Assembly (NCBI RefSeq): GCF_017355855.1
Contig: NZ_JAFEWD010000013.1
Coordinates: 62,001-126,000 of the forward strand
Source of the DNA: Pedobacter sp. SYSU D00535
Lineage (GTDB): Bacteria > Bacteroidota > Bacteroidia > Sphingobacteriales > Sphingobacteriaceae
DNA: 64,000 nt
Reading direction: 5' to 3'
Shown: piece after piece, positions 27,649 to 37,303 of the stretch
Position numbering within the stretch: position 1 is the first letter of the stretch
Layout of the letters: each line of letters starts with the position of its first letter
Notes under the pieces: model-generated
Seen by the model: the letters and a program-made list of their open reading frames with translations, nothing else
The model's database searches: none
Told to the model about the DNA's origin: nothing
Translations under genes and position numbers: made by a program

Positions 27649-30147
27649 ATGATACAAATTATCAAACGACCAATTTTAACCCTAGCCCTTAGTTTGCTTG
27701 CTGCCGCAAATCTTTCAGCCCAGCCAGGTTTCGGCAAGGCGGAAAAGATCAATGCCGATTGGCGCTTTCACCTCGGTGAAACAGACCTTAAAAAGACGAT
27801 AGAAGCGCGAGACAAATCATGGAGAACGGTGCAACTTCCGCACGACTGGACCGTGAAGCAGACCTATGACCCCTCGCTCGCCAGCGCCACCGGCTTTCTT
27901 CCCGGCGGTATAGGCTGGTATCAAAAAAATGTAAGCATCCCCAAAGAAGATGAGGGGAAGAAACTGTACCTCTATTTCGAAGGGGTGTATAACCGAAGCG
28001 AAGTCTTTGTAAACGGCCAGTCGGTGGGCAAACGTCCTAATGGCTACATTTCCTTTAGCTACGATATTACTCCCCATATCAAATATGGAGCAGAAAACCA
28101 GATCGCTGTCCGGGTAGATCACAGTCAGGATGCGGATTCACGTTGGTACACCGGCTCAGGTATTTACCGGGATGTGTACCTGGTTAAAGCAAATCCCCTT
28201 CACCTCGAACAATGGGGCGTTTATGCCTATCCTGAAGTAAAGGGTAACAAGGGAGTTCTGCACGTACAAACAGCCTTAACTAACGAGTCGTCCTCCGGTG
28301 CTCCCCTATCTGTGGTTACTGAGCTGTTGGACAAAGACGGTTCGGTGTTGGCCAAAAAAACGAACAAAGTAACGCTGGGCCAGAACAGCAGACAGGAGAT
28401 CAAGACTGAACTTTCAGTGAACAACCCCAGATTGTGGAGCTTAGAAACACCTCACCTTTACAGGTTACGCACTTCTGTTATTCAAAACAATCAGCTAATT
28501 GACAGTACCACAGTGGTTACCGGTTTCCGCACCTTTAAGTTCGATCCCAACAAGGGATTTGCATTGAACAGTAAACAGATGAAGGTGAAAGGGGTATGTA
28601 TCCATCACGACTCAGGGGTGCTGGGTGCAGAAGTGTACCCGGAAGTGTGGCGGCGTCGTTTACTAACATTGAAATCCCTTGGGGTAAATGCGGTCCGCAC
28701 GAGCCATAATCCGCAAGCTACCTCTTTATACGAGCTGTGTGACGAACTGGGATTATTGGTGATGAACGAAGCTTTTGATGAGTGGGAATTTCCGAAGCGT
28801 AAATGGCTGGAGGGCTGGAATGTAGGAACTCCGGGATATCAGGGATCTTTCGACTTCTTCAAAGAATGGGGAGAACGGGATTTGGCGGACATGGTTAAAA
28901 GAGACCGCAACCATCTCTCGATCTTCGCCTGGAGCATTGGCAATGAGGTAGATTATCCAAACGATCCATACTCGCATCCGGTGCTGGATGGCAGTCGCGA
29001 GGGAGGCTTTACGCAGCCGATCTTTGGAGGCTACAAAGAGGATGCACCTGATGCGATGCGCTTAGGTGACATTGCCAAACGACTTGCAGCTGTGGTCAGA
29101 AAATACGATCAGAGTCGGCCGGTGACTGCTGGTTTGGCTGGAGTAGCCATGTCGAACGAGACAGCGTATCCTTCTGCACTTGATATTGCAGGCTACAACT
29201 ACACTGAAAGCCGTTACATCGAAGACCACAAGCGCTACCCTAAACGGGTTATCTACGGAAGTGAGAACCGTCATGATTTTGGCGCCTGGAAAGCCGTGGT
29301 GGATAACGAGCATATTTTCGGGCAGTTCTTATGGACCGGGATCGACTACCTGGGTGAATCGGGCCGATGGCCATCACGTGGATTCTATTCGGGACTACTT
29401 GATTTTGCCGGTTTTATTAAACCGAGAGGCTATTTCCGCCAGTCCCTTTGGGCCGACAAGCCTGTTGCTTATATCGGTACCTACCCCTTGATGGGAGGAG
29501 CCGCTGCCAGCGATGCCTGGTCTGTGCTCGAGTCAGAGCAGCGACCCCAACGAAATCAGGCGCCTTCCATGGATGCCTGGCCCGTCTGGAATTATCAAAG
29601 CGGCCAGATGATCCGGGTAATGGGCTACAGCAATGCTGCAAAAGCGCGTTTGGAGCTAAATGGAAAGGTTGTAGGTCAGATGAAAGACTATGACCAGAAA
29701 ACGGGCATTTACTATTGGGATATCCCTTATGAGGCGGGCAAACTTGAGTTAGTAGGCATGGATGCGAAAGGAAAGGAGACAGTGCGTCACCAGCTCCAGT
29801 CCAGCAAACGTTCTCATGCCATAAAAGCTCTTCAGGGCGAACAGTTACAAGTTAAAGCAGTAGACGGCGTAGCGCAAATCGAATTGCAGTTAGTTGATGA
29901 GGACGGTATTCCCGTAGCAATGGCCGATGATGAGATCACTTGTGAAATCGCGGGAAATGCAAGGTTACTGGGTATGGAAGCGGGAAATAATGCAGATATG
30001 GGCGACTATACCGACAACAAGCAGCGTGCTTTCCACGGAAAGATGATGGTCTACCTTCAATCGAAGGGTAAAACCGGCGAAGAAGTAATGGTACGATTCA
30101 GCGGACCATGGCTGAAGCCGGCGATTCTTAAGATCAAACTGTTATAG
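27649..30147 (+). CDS. GH2 beta-galactosidase-like enzyme, periplasmic
   Basis: This enzyme probably releases galactose (or a related sugar) from the non-reducing end of imported oligosaccharides. It has 832 residues with a signal peptide (cleavage near LSAQ). Domain order: sugar-binding jelly roll (about 28-195, with HDWTVKQTYDP), immunoglobulin-like domain, and TIM barrel (about 305-600) with acid/base Glu433 in SIGNEVDYP and nucleophile Glu539 in IYGSENRHD. The C-terminal beta domains include a DUF4982-like module (about 620-690). GH2 plus GH53 is the pairing known from Bacteroides galactan loci, but here GH2 lies 14 kb away. A 3' hairpin (about 30157-30207) follows. The family is sure; the substrate is inferred. 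Confidence 0.95.
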   Translation: MIQIIKRPILTLALSLLAAANLSAQPGFGKAEKINADWRFHLGETDLKKTIEARDKSWRTVQLPHDWTVKQTYDPSLASATGFLPGGIGWYQKNVSIPKEDEGKKLYLYFEGVYNRSEVFVNGQSVGKRPNGYISFSYDITPHIKYGAENQIAVRVDHSQDADSRWYTGSGIYRDVYLVKANPLHLEQWGVYAYPEVKGNKGVLHVQTALTNESSSGAPLSVVTELLDKDGSVLAKKTNKVTLGQNSRQEIKTELSVNNPRLWSLETPHLYRLRTSVIQNNQLIDSTTVVTGFRTFKFDPNKGFALNSKQMKVKGVCIHHDSGVLGAEVYPEVWRRRLLTLKSLGVNAVRTSHNPQATSLYELCDELGLLVMNEAFDEWEFPKRKWLEGWNVGTPGYQGSFDFFKEWGERDLADMVKRDRNHLSIFAWSIGNEVDYPNDPYSHPVLDGSREGGFTQPIFGGYKEDAPDAMRLGDIAKRLAAVVRKYDQSRPVTAGLAGVAMSNETAYPSALDIAGYNYTESRYIEDHKRYPKRVIYGSENRHDFGAWKAVVDNEHIFGQFLWTGIDYLGESGRWPSRGFYSGLLDFAGFIKPRGYFRQSLWADKPVAYIGTYPLMGGAAASDAWSVLESEQRPQRNQAPSMDAWPVWNYQSGQMIRVMGYSNAAKARLELNGKVVGQMKDYDQKTGIYYWDIPYEAGKLELVGMDAKGKETVRHQLQSSKRSHAIKALQGEQLQVKAVDGVAQIELQLVDEDGIPVAMADDEITCEIAGNARLLGMEAGNNADMGDYTDNKQRAFHGKMMVYLQSKGKTGEEVMVRFSGPWLKPAILKIKLL

Positions 30148-30156
30148 AAACCCTTG

Positions 30157-30207
30157 ATCAAAGCGGGGGTAGACCAAGCTGGTTGTTTTGTCCACCGCTG
30201 CTTTGAT
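30157..30207 (+). terminator. Weak hairpin after GH2
   Basis: ATCAAAGC (30157-30164) pairs with GCTTTGAT (30200-30207), with partial inner pairing of GCGGGGGTAGAC and GTCCACCGC. The tail TGCTTTCT is a poor U tract, so this is tentative. Confidence 0.4.
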
Positions 30208-30249
30208 TGCTTTCTACCAGAAGAAGAAGAACTTTAAACATACAACCCT

Positions 30250-30795
30250 ATGAAAAAACTCCTAATATTTATCCATGGCGCAGGTGATGAGGGATACGAG
30301 GCAGATGCGGAACTAGTTGCTTCGTTAAGGCAAACATTGGGAGAAGAATATGAAGTCCGCTACCCCAAATTGACTACAGACGAAAGCCGTTCCGATTTCG
30401 GTTGGCCGGAACAAATTCAGACCCAGCTTGACGCGATGGAGGAGGAGTTCGTTTTAGTCGGGCACTCATTGGGCGCGTCATTTATACTCAAGTGTCTTTC
30501 CGAAAGGACCATTAAAAAAGCGATTCGAGGTGTTTTTTTGATTGCTGCACCATTTTGGGCTGGGGAGGAAGATTGGAAGCAGGGGCTTAAACTGCAGGAG
30601 GGCTTCGCTTCGAGGCTACCTGTAAATGTACCTGTTTTTCTTTATCACAGCCGCGACGATGAAGAGGTGCCTTTTTCACACCTGGAGACTTATGCGCAGA
30701 AGTTACCACATGCAACCGTGCGGGAGGTCGAAAAGGGTGGTCACCAGCTGAATAATGATCTAAGCCTGATAGCAGCAGATATTAAATCTTTATGA
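30250..30795 (+). CDS. Small alpha/beta hydrolase (RBBP9/YdeN type)
   Basis: This 181-residue cytoplasmic serine hydrolase has the oxyanion region FIHGAGDEGYEAD, the nucleophile elbow LVGHSLGASFI (Ser near 76), an acid in YHSRDDEEVPFSH and the catalytic His in KGGHQLNND. The short length without a lid domain fits the RBBP9/YdeN group, whose substrates are mostly unknown. It follows GH2 by 102 bases across a weak hairpin and converges with the SGNH hydrolase gene 57 bases downstream. Confidence 0.88.
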   Translation: MKKLLIFIHGAGDEGYEADAELVASLRQTLGEEYEVRYPKLTTDESRSDFGWPEQIQTQLDAMEEEFVLVGHSLGASFILKCLSERTIKKAIRGVFLIAAPFWAGEEDWKQGLKLQEGFASRLPVNVPVFLYHSRDDEEVPFSHLETYAQKLPHATVREVEKGGHQLNNDLSLIAADIKSL

Positions 30796-30852
30796 AAAAC
30801 GGGTGCGTTGTTCCTCGCTTAAGTTGCTGCGGTTCGCCTTCGAGTTGACCTT

Positions 30853-31680
30853 TTAGTACTTTTTCATCACCTTCACCAGCATTTTGGAAATCACAGCCAT
30901 TCCTTTGTCTGAGGGGTGGAGACCATCATAGGTAAGGTCAATTGCTTCTACAGGATAAGGATAGTCGTCCGTTTCAGGGTTGAAAGGGATATCGATAAAT
31001 GCTGGGTATTTGAAGTTCTTATATTCTCCGGTGGTCGGGTCTTTCAATCGCTTGAATTTCACCATTCGTTTCAGGTTCATTCCGCTTTTGTAATACAGAT
31101 CCACCACGTCAAACTTTTCAATTTTTGCAATTTCCAGAATGGCATCCGCGTATTCAGACAAAAAGCGGCCGTTTCGGGGAGCATAGGAGCCTTTAGCATT
31201 GTTTTTAAAGTTTTTCATAGAGACAAAATCGACCCGTTGCATTGGGGTGATTAAGAGGATTTTAGCATTGGAGTTCAATTTTCGGATTTTGTCTACCATC
31301 AAGCGGTAGGAGCCGTACAGGGTTTTAGCGCCGGTATTGCCCCGGTAATCGTCGAGGCTACCAATAGGAACAGAGCTGTTCCAGTCGTTAGTCCCATAAT
31401 AAATCGTGTAAATATCTGCTTTTTCAATACCCTGCTTGTCGAAAGCATTCGCCATTCTGGAAGCTGTCCAGCCGCTATGGCCGTAGTTCTTGAACCTAAT
31501 ATGCCGAAGCTTTTCAGTCACCCGCGTCATATATCCTTTAGTGATTCTGTTCCCGGTTTCTGCAAGATGGTCATTCAGATAAGTGATGGAATCGCCGATT
31601 GCCATCCAGCTCAATATACTACGTTCTGTAAAGGAGGTGAAGAGAAGGAGGGCAGAGATCGCAACTATTGCTCTTTTCAT
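30853..31680 (-). CDS. Secreted SGNH/GDSL-family esterase
   Basis: This 275-residue protein has an N-terminal signal (MKRAIVAISALLLFTSF). The SGNH blocks are visible: block I WMAIGDSITYLN (Ser), block II Gly in KNYGHSGWTAS, block III YYGTNDWN (Asn), and block V DGLHPSDKGM (Asp and His). Members deacylate carbohydrates or lipids, and in a pectin setting a sugar acetyl esterase is possible but unproven. The middle region (about 175-240) with RFKRLKDPTTGEYKNFKYPA is longer than in minimal SGNH enzymes. It is the only gene of its unit. Confidence 0.9.
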   Translation of the reverse strand: MKRAIVAISALLLFTSFTERSILSWMAIGDSITYLNDHLAETGNRITKGYMTRVTEKLRHIRFKNYGHSGWTASRMANAFDKQGIEKADIYTIYYGTNDWNSSVPIGSLDDYRGNTGAKTLYGSYRLMVDKIRKLNSNAKILLITPMQRVDFVSMKNFKNNAKGSYAPRNGRFLSEYADAILEIAKIEKFDVVDLYYKSGMNLKRMVKFKRLKDPTTGEYKNFKYPAFIDIPFNPETDDYPYPVEAIDLTYDGLHPSDKGMAVISKMLVKVMKKY

Positions 31681-31764
31681 TTTTCAAATATAGCAGAGGA
31701 GGTGTTTCAAGGGAAGTAGTGGTGCCAATAGAAGAAAGAATTCCCAGAAAAGCGCTACTCCCAC

Positions 31765-32295
31765 CTACGGCTTTTCAAATGTTCCATCAAGTTGCGCCTG
31801 GGCAATCACACGGCCTTTCATCGCTTCAAGAAGCTGATCTTTGGTCATGTCGGATGTGTCCAGAACACTATCCAGAGCAAAAATCTTGAAGACATAAGTA
31901 TGGGTGCCATTGGGAGGGCAAGGACCATTGTAGCCTGTCGATCCCCAGCTATTTACCCCGTCCTTAGCTTTAACATCTGCAGCGGCACTGCCTTTTGGCA
32001 ACAGCGTTAAATTTGCCGGTATATTGTAGATTACCCAATGCACCCAGGTGCCCTTGGGTGCGTCGGGATCGTCCATGATGATTGCAAAGCTTTTTGTGCC
32101 CTTAGGAACGTTGCTCCAACTAAGAGCCGGCAATATATCTTTCCCAACACATGTGTACTCGGCGGGGATCGCTTTACCATGTTCAAAGGCTGCACTGCTT
32201 AACTTAAATTTCTCCTGCGCCCTTAGGGTAGAGGCAAAGGTGATAAGGACAAGGCTTAAGAGAAAGTACTTGTTAGTAAAGGTTTTCTGGTTCAT
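31765..32295 (-). CDS. YbhB/YbcL-family PEBP-like protein, secreted
   Basis: This 176-residue protein has a signal peptide (cleavage near LRAQ) and the phosphatidylethanolamine-binding-protein fold of the bacterial YbhB/YbcL group. Visible are the ligand-site segments FAIIMDDPDAPKGTWVHWV and GPCPPNGTHTYVFKIFALD, plus the N-terminal IPAEYTCVGKDILPALSW. The family is often annotated as a Raf kinase inhibitor homologue, but in bacteria the function is unknown. Length is normal. It lies 84 bases from the SGNH gene on the same strand, so they could share a transcript. Confidence 0.93.
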   Translation of the reverse strand: MNQKTFTNKYFLLSLVLITFASTLRAQEKFKLSSAAFEHGKAIPAEYTCVGKDILPALSWSNVPKGTKSFAIIMDDPDAPKGTWVHWVIYNIPANLTLLPKGSAAADVKAKDGVNSWGSTGYNGPCPPNGTHTYVFKIFALDSVLDTSDMTKDQLLEAMKGRVIAQAQLDGTFEKP

Positions 32296-32548
32296 AACTT
32301 AAAGTTTACTGGTTAATTTTATCTAGTAGGATCTGCAATACCTTTTATCTAGTCCCGACTAGCCGGCCTAAGATCATATATTTCCTCTCTGCGTCCTTGC
32401 GCCATGTTTATAAATGTAATAGAAAGAATCGATACAACCTAGCCGGCAGCATCAGAGACTGATCCGGCCTGAATTCTTTCCCTTCACCTCACTGGAGGAA
32501 TCAGGAACGCCTTTTGCATACTCCCTGCATCGCGCATTCTTGAACAAC

Positions 32549-33967
32549 ATGGATATGGATTTGAAGGAATCAGTACAGACACCCGAATTGACTAAAAAAC
32601 TACTCCCCATTATTCTGGCGACTGCCATCTTCATGCAAATGCTCGATTCGACCATTTTGAACACGTCGCTGCCCGCAATCGCCAGGGATTTGAACGAATC
32701 GCCCCTCGACATGCAGAATGCCATTATCAGCTATGTACTTACCCTGGCTGTGTTCATGCCCGTTAGCGGATTCCTTTCGGATAAATTCGGTACCAAGAAA
32801 GTCTTTATTTTTTCCTTAATCTTATTTGGTGCAGGCTCGCTCATCTGCTCGCTGGCGCAGAGCCTCCCACAATTGGTTGTTGCAAGAATGATACAGGGCC
32901 TGGGTGGTAGTTTGATGACTCCCGTCGGGAAATTAGCACTCATCAGAACTTTTCCCAAGCATGAGTTGCTCAGGGCTATGAATTTTGCCATTATTCCAGC
33001 ATTAATCGGACCTGTTCTCGGGCCGCTGGTAGGGGGCTATATGGTGGACTATTTATCCTGGCACTGGATTTTTCTAATCAATATCCCGATCGCTCTCTTA
33101 GGTATTGCCCTAAGTTTGCGGTTCATGCCCGACTACAAGTCCCAGATCATCGATTTTGATCTGAAGGGTTTCCTGATCTTTGCCGCTGCCTCCTTGCTGC
33201 TCTCCATTGCCCTGGAGCTGTTTGGCAATACGGTGCATGTAACGCCGGTCTTAGTAATGTTGTTATCCGGATTTCTGATGTTGTATTTTTACTACCGCCA
33301 CGCTTCCAGTGACGATAACCCTATTTTTCCGTTGAGCCTGTTCCAGGTAAGGACCTTCAGGGTAGGAATTTTAGGTAATCTCGCTACACGACTAGGCATC
33401 AGCTCTATTCCCTTGTTACTACCCATGATGATCCAGATTGCCTATGGCCGGTCCGCTGTAACTTCTGGTTGGATTGTTGCTCCGATGGCTATCACCGCCA
33501 TGTTTGGAAAATCTGCCGTCATCAAAATTCTGAACAGGTTTGGCTACCGGGGTACGTTAATGACTAATACATTCATCATCGGTATACTAATTTGTAGTAT
33601 GGCAATACCTCCGGCCCATTCTTCTATTTACTGGTACATGCCTATCATCGCCATTCTTGGCTTCTTCAACTCCATCCAGTTTACTGCCATGAACACCATC
33701 TCTATTGCCGACTTGCGACAGTACCATACCAGTAGTGGGAATTCACTCGTTTCCGTGAATCAGCAGTTAGCCATCGGTTTCGGTGTTGCTTTCGGATTGA
33801 TTGTGCTGAAAATCTTTGAGGGGGATGTGAAGTTAATTCATAACGACATTCATAACGCATTCCGATATACTTTTTTGGTAGTCGGTATCTTGACTATCCT
33901 GTCCGGATTAATCTTTAGAAGGCTGCATTTTAAGGATGGTGATAATATGAAGAGTGATGGGAGATAA
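32549..33967 (+). CDS. MFS drug efflux transporter, DHA2 (EmrB/QacA-like) family
   Basis: This inner-membrane proton-driven exporter has 472 residues from ATG 32549 (an upstream TTG at 32540 is less likely). About 14 hydrophobic segments fit DHA2 topology. Motifs include LDSTILNTSLPAIARDL in helix 1, GFLSDKFGTKKVF (motif A) after helix 2, and RMIQGLGGSLMTPVGKL with GPLVGGYMVDYLSWHWIF (motif C region). There is no adjacent membrane-fusion protein or regulator, so it probably acts alone. Substrate not predictable. Confidence 0.92.
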   Translation: MDMDLKESVQTPELTKKLLPIILATAIFMQMLDSTILNTSLPAIARDLNESPLDMQNAIISYVLTLAVFMPVSGFLSDKFGTKKVFIFSLILFGAGSLICSLAQSLPQLVVARMIQGLGGSLMTPVGKLALIRTFPKHELLRAMNFAIIPALIGPVLGPLVGGYMVDYLSWHWIFLINIPIALLGIALSLRFMPDYKSQIIDFDLKGFLIFAAASLLLSIALELFGNTVHVTPVLVMLLSGFLMLYFYYRHASSDDNPIFPLSLFQVRTFRVGILGNLATRLGISSIPLLLPMMIQIAYGRSAVTSGWIVAPMAITAMFGKSAVIKILNRFGYRGTLMTNTFIIGILICSMAIPPAHSSIYWYMPIIAILGFFNSIQFTAMNTISIADLRQYHTSSGNSLVSVNQQLAIGFGVAFGLIVLKIFEGDVKLIHNDIHNAFRYTFLVVGILTILSGLIFRRLHFKDGDNMKSDGR

Positions 33968-34134
33968 GGCGCTTCCCCATAAACAGGAATTAATCGATTC
34001 GGAAAGTATAGTGGCGGAATAGCAATATTAGTTCATGCTACCCTGTAGGGTTTTCTGGCAGCTGAAGGCAACAATGAAACAAAAAGAAATAGTTGGAGGT
34101 TGTTGAAAGACAGATTGCTTGACACCTTAAGAAC

Positions 34135-34470
34135 ATGAAAGAAGAAAATAAAGGGCAGAAGTATTTAACGGGAGAGGAAATCAGTAGTTTGCTGGGTTCG
34201 GTTCGGAAATCAGGATTACGATACACAGTGGATTTGTACCTGCTGGATTATATCAAATGCTGTTTGCTGGAAGATGGGCAGTTGAACAACAACATACAAA
34301 AGCTTCAGCATGCTTTGAACTACATTGAGAATAGTGAAGCAAGGAAAGATGTTGAGCAGGTAATCAGTAGTCTTCAGTGCGTGCAGAAGGAGTATAATGA
34401 ATACCTGGAGGATACTGGAATACTTGCTAAGGGAGACTATCCGCCTCCCAGAGGGGAAGATGAGATCTGA
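34135..34470 (+). CDS. Hypothetical small helical protein
   Basis: The 111 residues have no signal peptide or membrane segment. They are predicted by eye to be mostly helical and charged: QKYLTGEEISSLLGSVRKSG, YTVDLYLLDYIKCCLLEDGQ, IQKLQHALNYIENSEARKDV. The C-terminus is Pro-rich (YPPPRGEDEI). I do not recognise the family. It is a single gene after the MFS gene, 167 bases away, and the codon use looks normal for the window, so I take it as real but uncertain. Confidence 0.6.
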   Translation: MKEENKGQKYLTGEEISSLLGSVRKSGLRYTVDLYLLDYIKCCLLEDGQLNNNIQKLQHALNYIENSEARKDVEQVISSLQCVQKEYNEYLEDTGILAKGDYPPPRGEDEI

Positions 34471-34649
34471 TCTCCAATAAAAGCAACTATCCCGGTGGCG
34501 TCGGGTGAATAAAACGGGAAGCTTATGGGAAAGGTTAGGCTGACCAGGCTGATATCGAATTGCTCCTTGTGATAATGAGAAATGTTCTAAGTTGCTGCCG
34601 ATAAGATGATGTTAAGGACTTACAAGCCATAGCGAAACAAACCTCTATT

Positions 34650-35399
34650 TTACGGATTTACCCTTCTTAGCATTTCTTCGATAGCAACTTTTACAAGGTT
34701 CGGTTCGGTAATCTGCGGGAAGTGACCGCTGTTGTTCGCCCGAATTTGCTTCGAATAGGGAGAGAGCTCCAATAATTTTTCCTGATAATGCAAATGAATT
34801 TGGAAGCTACGTTGTGGCACAAAGGGCAACTTCTTTGTTCCTGTCACTACAGTAATGGGGATTGCAGGAAAAGGGCTGCTTTTGTCGATCTCCGCGATGG
34901 TATCTTCGTAGTGCTCGTCTTCCGAGTATTTATAGGGGTCAAACAGCTTTTCGACCCGTTTTAAGCCTTCAACGGCTCGTGTAATCAAAGCAGGGGGCTT
35001 CAACGCCGTTTGTGCTGTTTTTTCCTCTGGGTGGGTGCTATCCACAAACACAATTCCCGCAACTTCTGTCGGATGTATCCTCGCAAAAAGGTTAGCAAAC
35101 AATCCGCCAAGAGAATGTGCAACTAAGATGTAAGGCGGTTCTATAGCTAAAGTCTCTAACAAATCCTGCACTAAGCTTAATACCCTGCTCCCGGTATGAG
35201 GCAGATCTATTCTGGAGGTTTTACCAATGCCGAACCTGTTAAATAGCAGGGTAGTGTGGGAATGAGAAAGCTGTTTGACCACAGGATCCCAGCTGTCTAA
35301 AGGCATCCTAAAGCCGTTAAAAAAGACGAGGGCCGGGTTTCCTGATCCTACCAATGAATACTCAATGGTAAGGCCATTCTTAACTATAGTAGAATTCAT
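34650..35399 (-). CDS. Alpha/beta hydrolase
   Basis: This 249-residue cytoplasmic hydrolase has the oxyanion-hole segment PALVFFNGFRMPLDSWDPV, the nucleophile elbow ILVAHSLGGLFANLFA (Ser near 95), an acid in FVDSTHPEE or later, and the catalytic His in ANNSGHFPQITEPN. A cap region of about 60 residues lies between strands 6 and 7. This is the standard lipase/esterase-like fold, and no substrate can be assigned. It stands alone and is divergent from the pectate lyase gene 248 bases away. Confidence 0.9.
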   Translation of the reverse strand: MNSTIVKNGLTIEYSLVGSGNPALVFFNGFRMPLDSWDPVVKQLSHSHTTLLFNRFGIGKTSRIDLPHTGSRVLSLVQDLLETLAIEPPYILVAHSLGGLFANLFARIHPTEVAGIVFVDSTHPEEKTAQTALKPPALITRAVEGLKRVEKLFDPYKYSEDEHYEDTIAEIDKSSPFPAIPITVVTGTKKLPFVPQRSFQIHLHYQEKLLELSPYSKQIRANNSGHFPQITEPNLVKVAIEEMLRRVNP

Positions 35400-35647
35400 A
35401 AGAGTTTTAGCTAAGATTAATTTCCAAGCTATTTGTTACCCGACAATGCAGCTAGAAAAACACTTCTTTATGATCCCCGAAACTATAGGATATTCAAAGT
35501 TTCTAGTAGAGAAAGAGCGGCGTACCGCCGGTCGTATCCAATTAATTTGTCTTGTTAAACGTAATTGTTACACTCATTTCAAACCACTTTAATATACATT
35601 TAGCAGTGATTATAAACTAATGATAATATTTTATCAAGAATTAACCG

Positions 35648-37165
35648 ATGATGAGAAGATCCTATAAAATTTTCAGCGCTAGCTTGCTTTTGCTTGCTTC
35701 TTTAGGTCCAGGTCTGGACGTACTCGCACAAAATGGACAACCCGAAGCCGGACAAATTCCTCCGCATCCTCCGCGGTTGCCCGAAGCTGTAATCCCTGCA
35801 TTTCCCGGGGCATGGGGAGGCGGTATGTTTACCACAGGAGGCCGTGGAGGAAGAGTTATCGCTGTTACTAATTTGAACGATAGCGGTCCTGGTAGCCTCC
35901 GCGCTGCTTTAGAGACAAAAGGACCACGTATTGTGGTATTCCGCGTCGCGGGCACGCTAAAAGTTGCGAATGATTTAAATATCAATCATCCAGATATTAC
36001 TATTGCTGGTCAATCCGCCCCTGGTGATGGTATCTGTATTGCTGGTACACTTAATATTAATACGTACAATGTAATTATCCGGCACCTGCGGGTACGCCGT
36101 GGAGTCCCCACCGGTGGGCAGGGTGATGATAATATCGGGGGATACCCACAACATCATGTGATTATCGACCATTGTTCTACAAGCTGGGGAATGGATGAAA
36201 ATATGTCGATGTATAGAACCATGCGACCGTCCTTAGATGGAAAGACACAAATAAAAGATCCGGCAGAGCATGTGACGATACAATGGTCCATTTCCAGCGA
36301 AGCTTTGGATGCCCGAGGGCATGCCTTCGGCGGAACCTGGGGAGGAAATCCTTCTACATTCCATCACAACTTGTTTGCCAGCAATACTGCGCGCAACCCT
36401 TCCATTGGAATGTCAGGTCCTTTTGACTTCCGGAACAATGTTGTCTTCAACTGGCGTCATCGTTCTGTAGATGGTGGCGATGAAACTTCTGAGATCAACC
36501 TCATCAATAACTATTTTAAACCAGGGCCTGCTACCAATGAAAACATGCGGGGAGTGTTTGCGCGTATCGAACAGCGGAGCATGTACTCCCCTGGAAGTGC
36601 GTGGAAAGAAGGAGATTGGTATCCTAAAGCAGCTAATCGCCCCGGAAAGTGGTATGTGGCGGGCAATATTATGCATGGCAACCAGGAAGCAACCAACAAT
36701 AACTGGGCTGGTATGCGTGGACCCGAGAATCTGGCCCGTGTAAATACGCCCTTTGTAGGTTGGCCAGTTGCACCGCATCAAACAGCGCAGGCAGCTTTTG
36801 AGTCTGTACTGGCAAAAGCAGGTGCTACCTTACCGAAGCGTGATGCGGTGGATACTCGTGTTACAGAAATGGTGCGTACAGGAAAACCGATGACAGCAAC
36901 CGGTATCATTAAAGATATATCTGAAGTGGGAGGTTATCCGAACTTAACATTCAATCCGGCGCAAGTGCCTGTTGATAGCGATAACGATGGTATGCCTGAT
37001 CAATGGGAAATTAAATATAAGCTTGATCCGAAAAACGTGAAAGACGGCGCTCTGGATACCGATGGAGATGGTTATACTAACGTGGAAGAATTCCTTAATG
37101 GTACCAATCCTCAGGAAAAGATCAATTACCGAAATCTGGGGAATAACATCGATACAATCAGTTAG
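35648..37165 (+). CDS. Secreted pectate lyase (PL1-like) with calcium-binding tail
   Basis: This enzyme cleaves de-esterified homogalacturonan by beta-elimination. It has 505 residues with a signal peptide (cleavage near VLAQ). The parallel beta-helix begins AFPGAWGGGMFTTGGRGG and shows VTNLNDSGPGSLRAAL, IVVFRVAGTL, ITIAGQSAPGDGI, HVIIDHCSTSWGMDEN and a basic RNPSIGMSGPFDFRNNVVFN segment, as in Bacteroidota PL1 enzymes. The C-terminus (about 440-495) has thrombospondin-3/EF-like repeats, DSDNDGMPDQWE and DTDGDGYTNVEEF, that would bind calcium, a cofactor of pectate lyases. It is a lone gene with its own terminator, not packaged with SusC/D. Tandem ATGs at 35648 and 35651 are both possible starts. 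Confidence 0.92.
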   Translation: MMRRSYKIFSASLLLLASLGPGLDVLAQNGQPEAGQIPPHPPRLPEAVIPAFPGAWGGGMFTTGGRGGRVIAVTNLNDSGPGSLRAALETKGPRIVVFRVAGTLKVANDLNINHPDITIAGQSAPGDGICIAGTLNINTYNVIIRHLRVRRGVPTGGQGDDNIGGYPQHHVIIDHCSTSWGMDENMSMYRTMRPSLDGKTQIKDPAEHVTIQWSISSEALDARGHAFGGTWGGNPSTFHHNLFASNTARNPSIGMSGPFDFRNNVVFNWRHRSVDGGDETSEINLINNYFKPGPATNENMRGVFARIEQRSMYSPGSAWKEGDWYPKAANRPGKWYVAGNIMHGNQEATNNNWAGMRGPENLARVNTPFVGWPVAPHQTAQAAFESVLAKAGATLPKRDAVDTRVTEMVRTGKPMTATGIIKDISEVGGYPNLTFNPAQVPVDSDNDGMPDQWEIKYKLDPKNVKDGALDTDGDGYTNVEEFLNGTNPQEKINYRNLGNNIDTIS

Positions 37166-37223
37166 CACGCCGATGAAGTAAGCCAGACGAAAGCCCTAGA
37201 AGGGGAACGGTGGCCTTTAAAGA

Positions 37224-37260
37224 ACAAAGCCCAGTCTCGAAAGAGGTTGGGCTTTTGTTT
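37224..37260 (+). terminator. Terminator of the pectate lyase gene
   Basis: ACAAAGCCCAGTCTC (37224-37238) pairs with GAGGTTGGGCTTTTGT (37243-37258) around a GAAA tetraloop, followed by T residues. It is located 59 bases after the stop. Confidence 0.85.
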
Positions 37261-37303
37261 TAGTCTCGTATCAGCTAACGTGGGAAAGCGCTCTTGGAGC
37301 TTG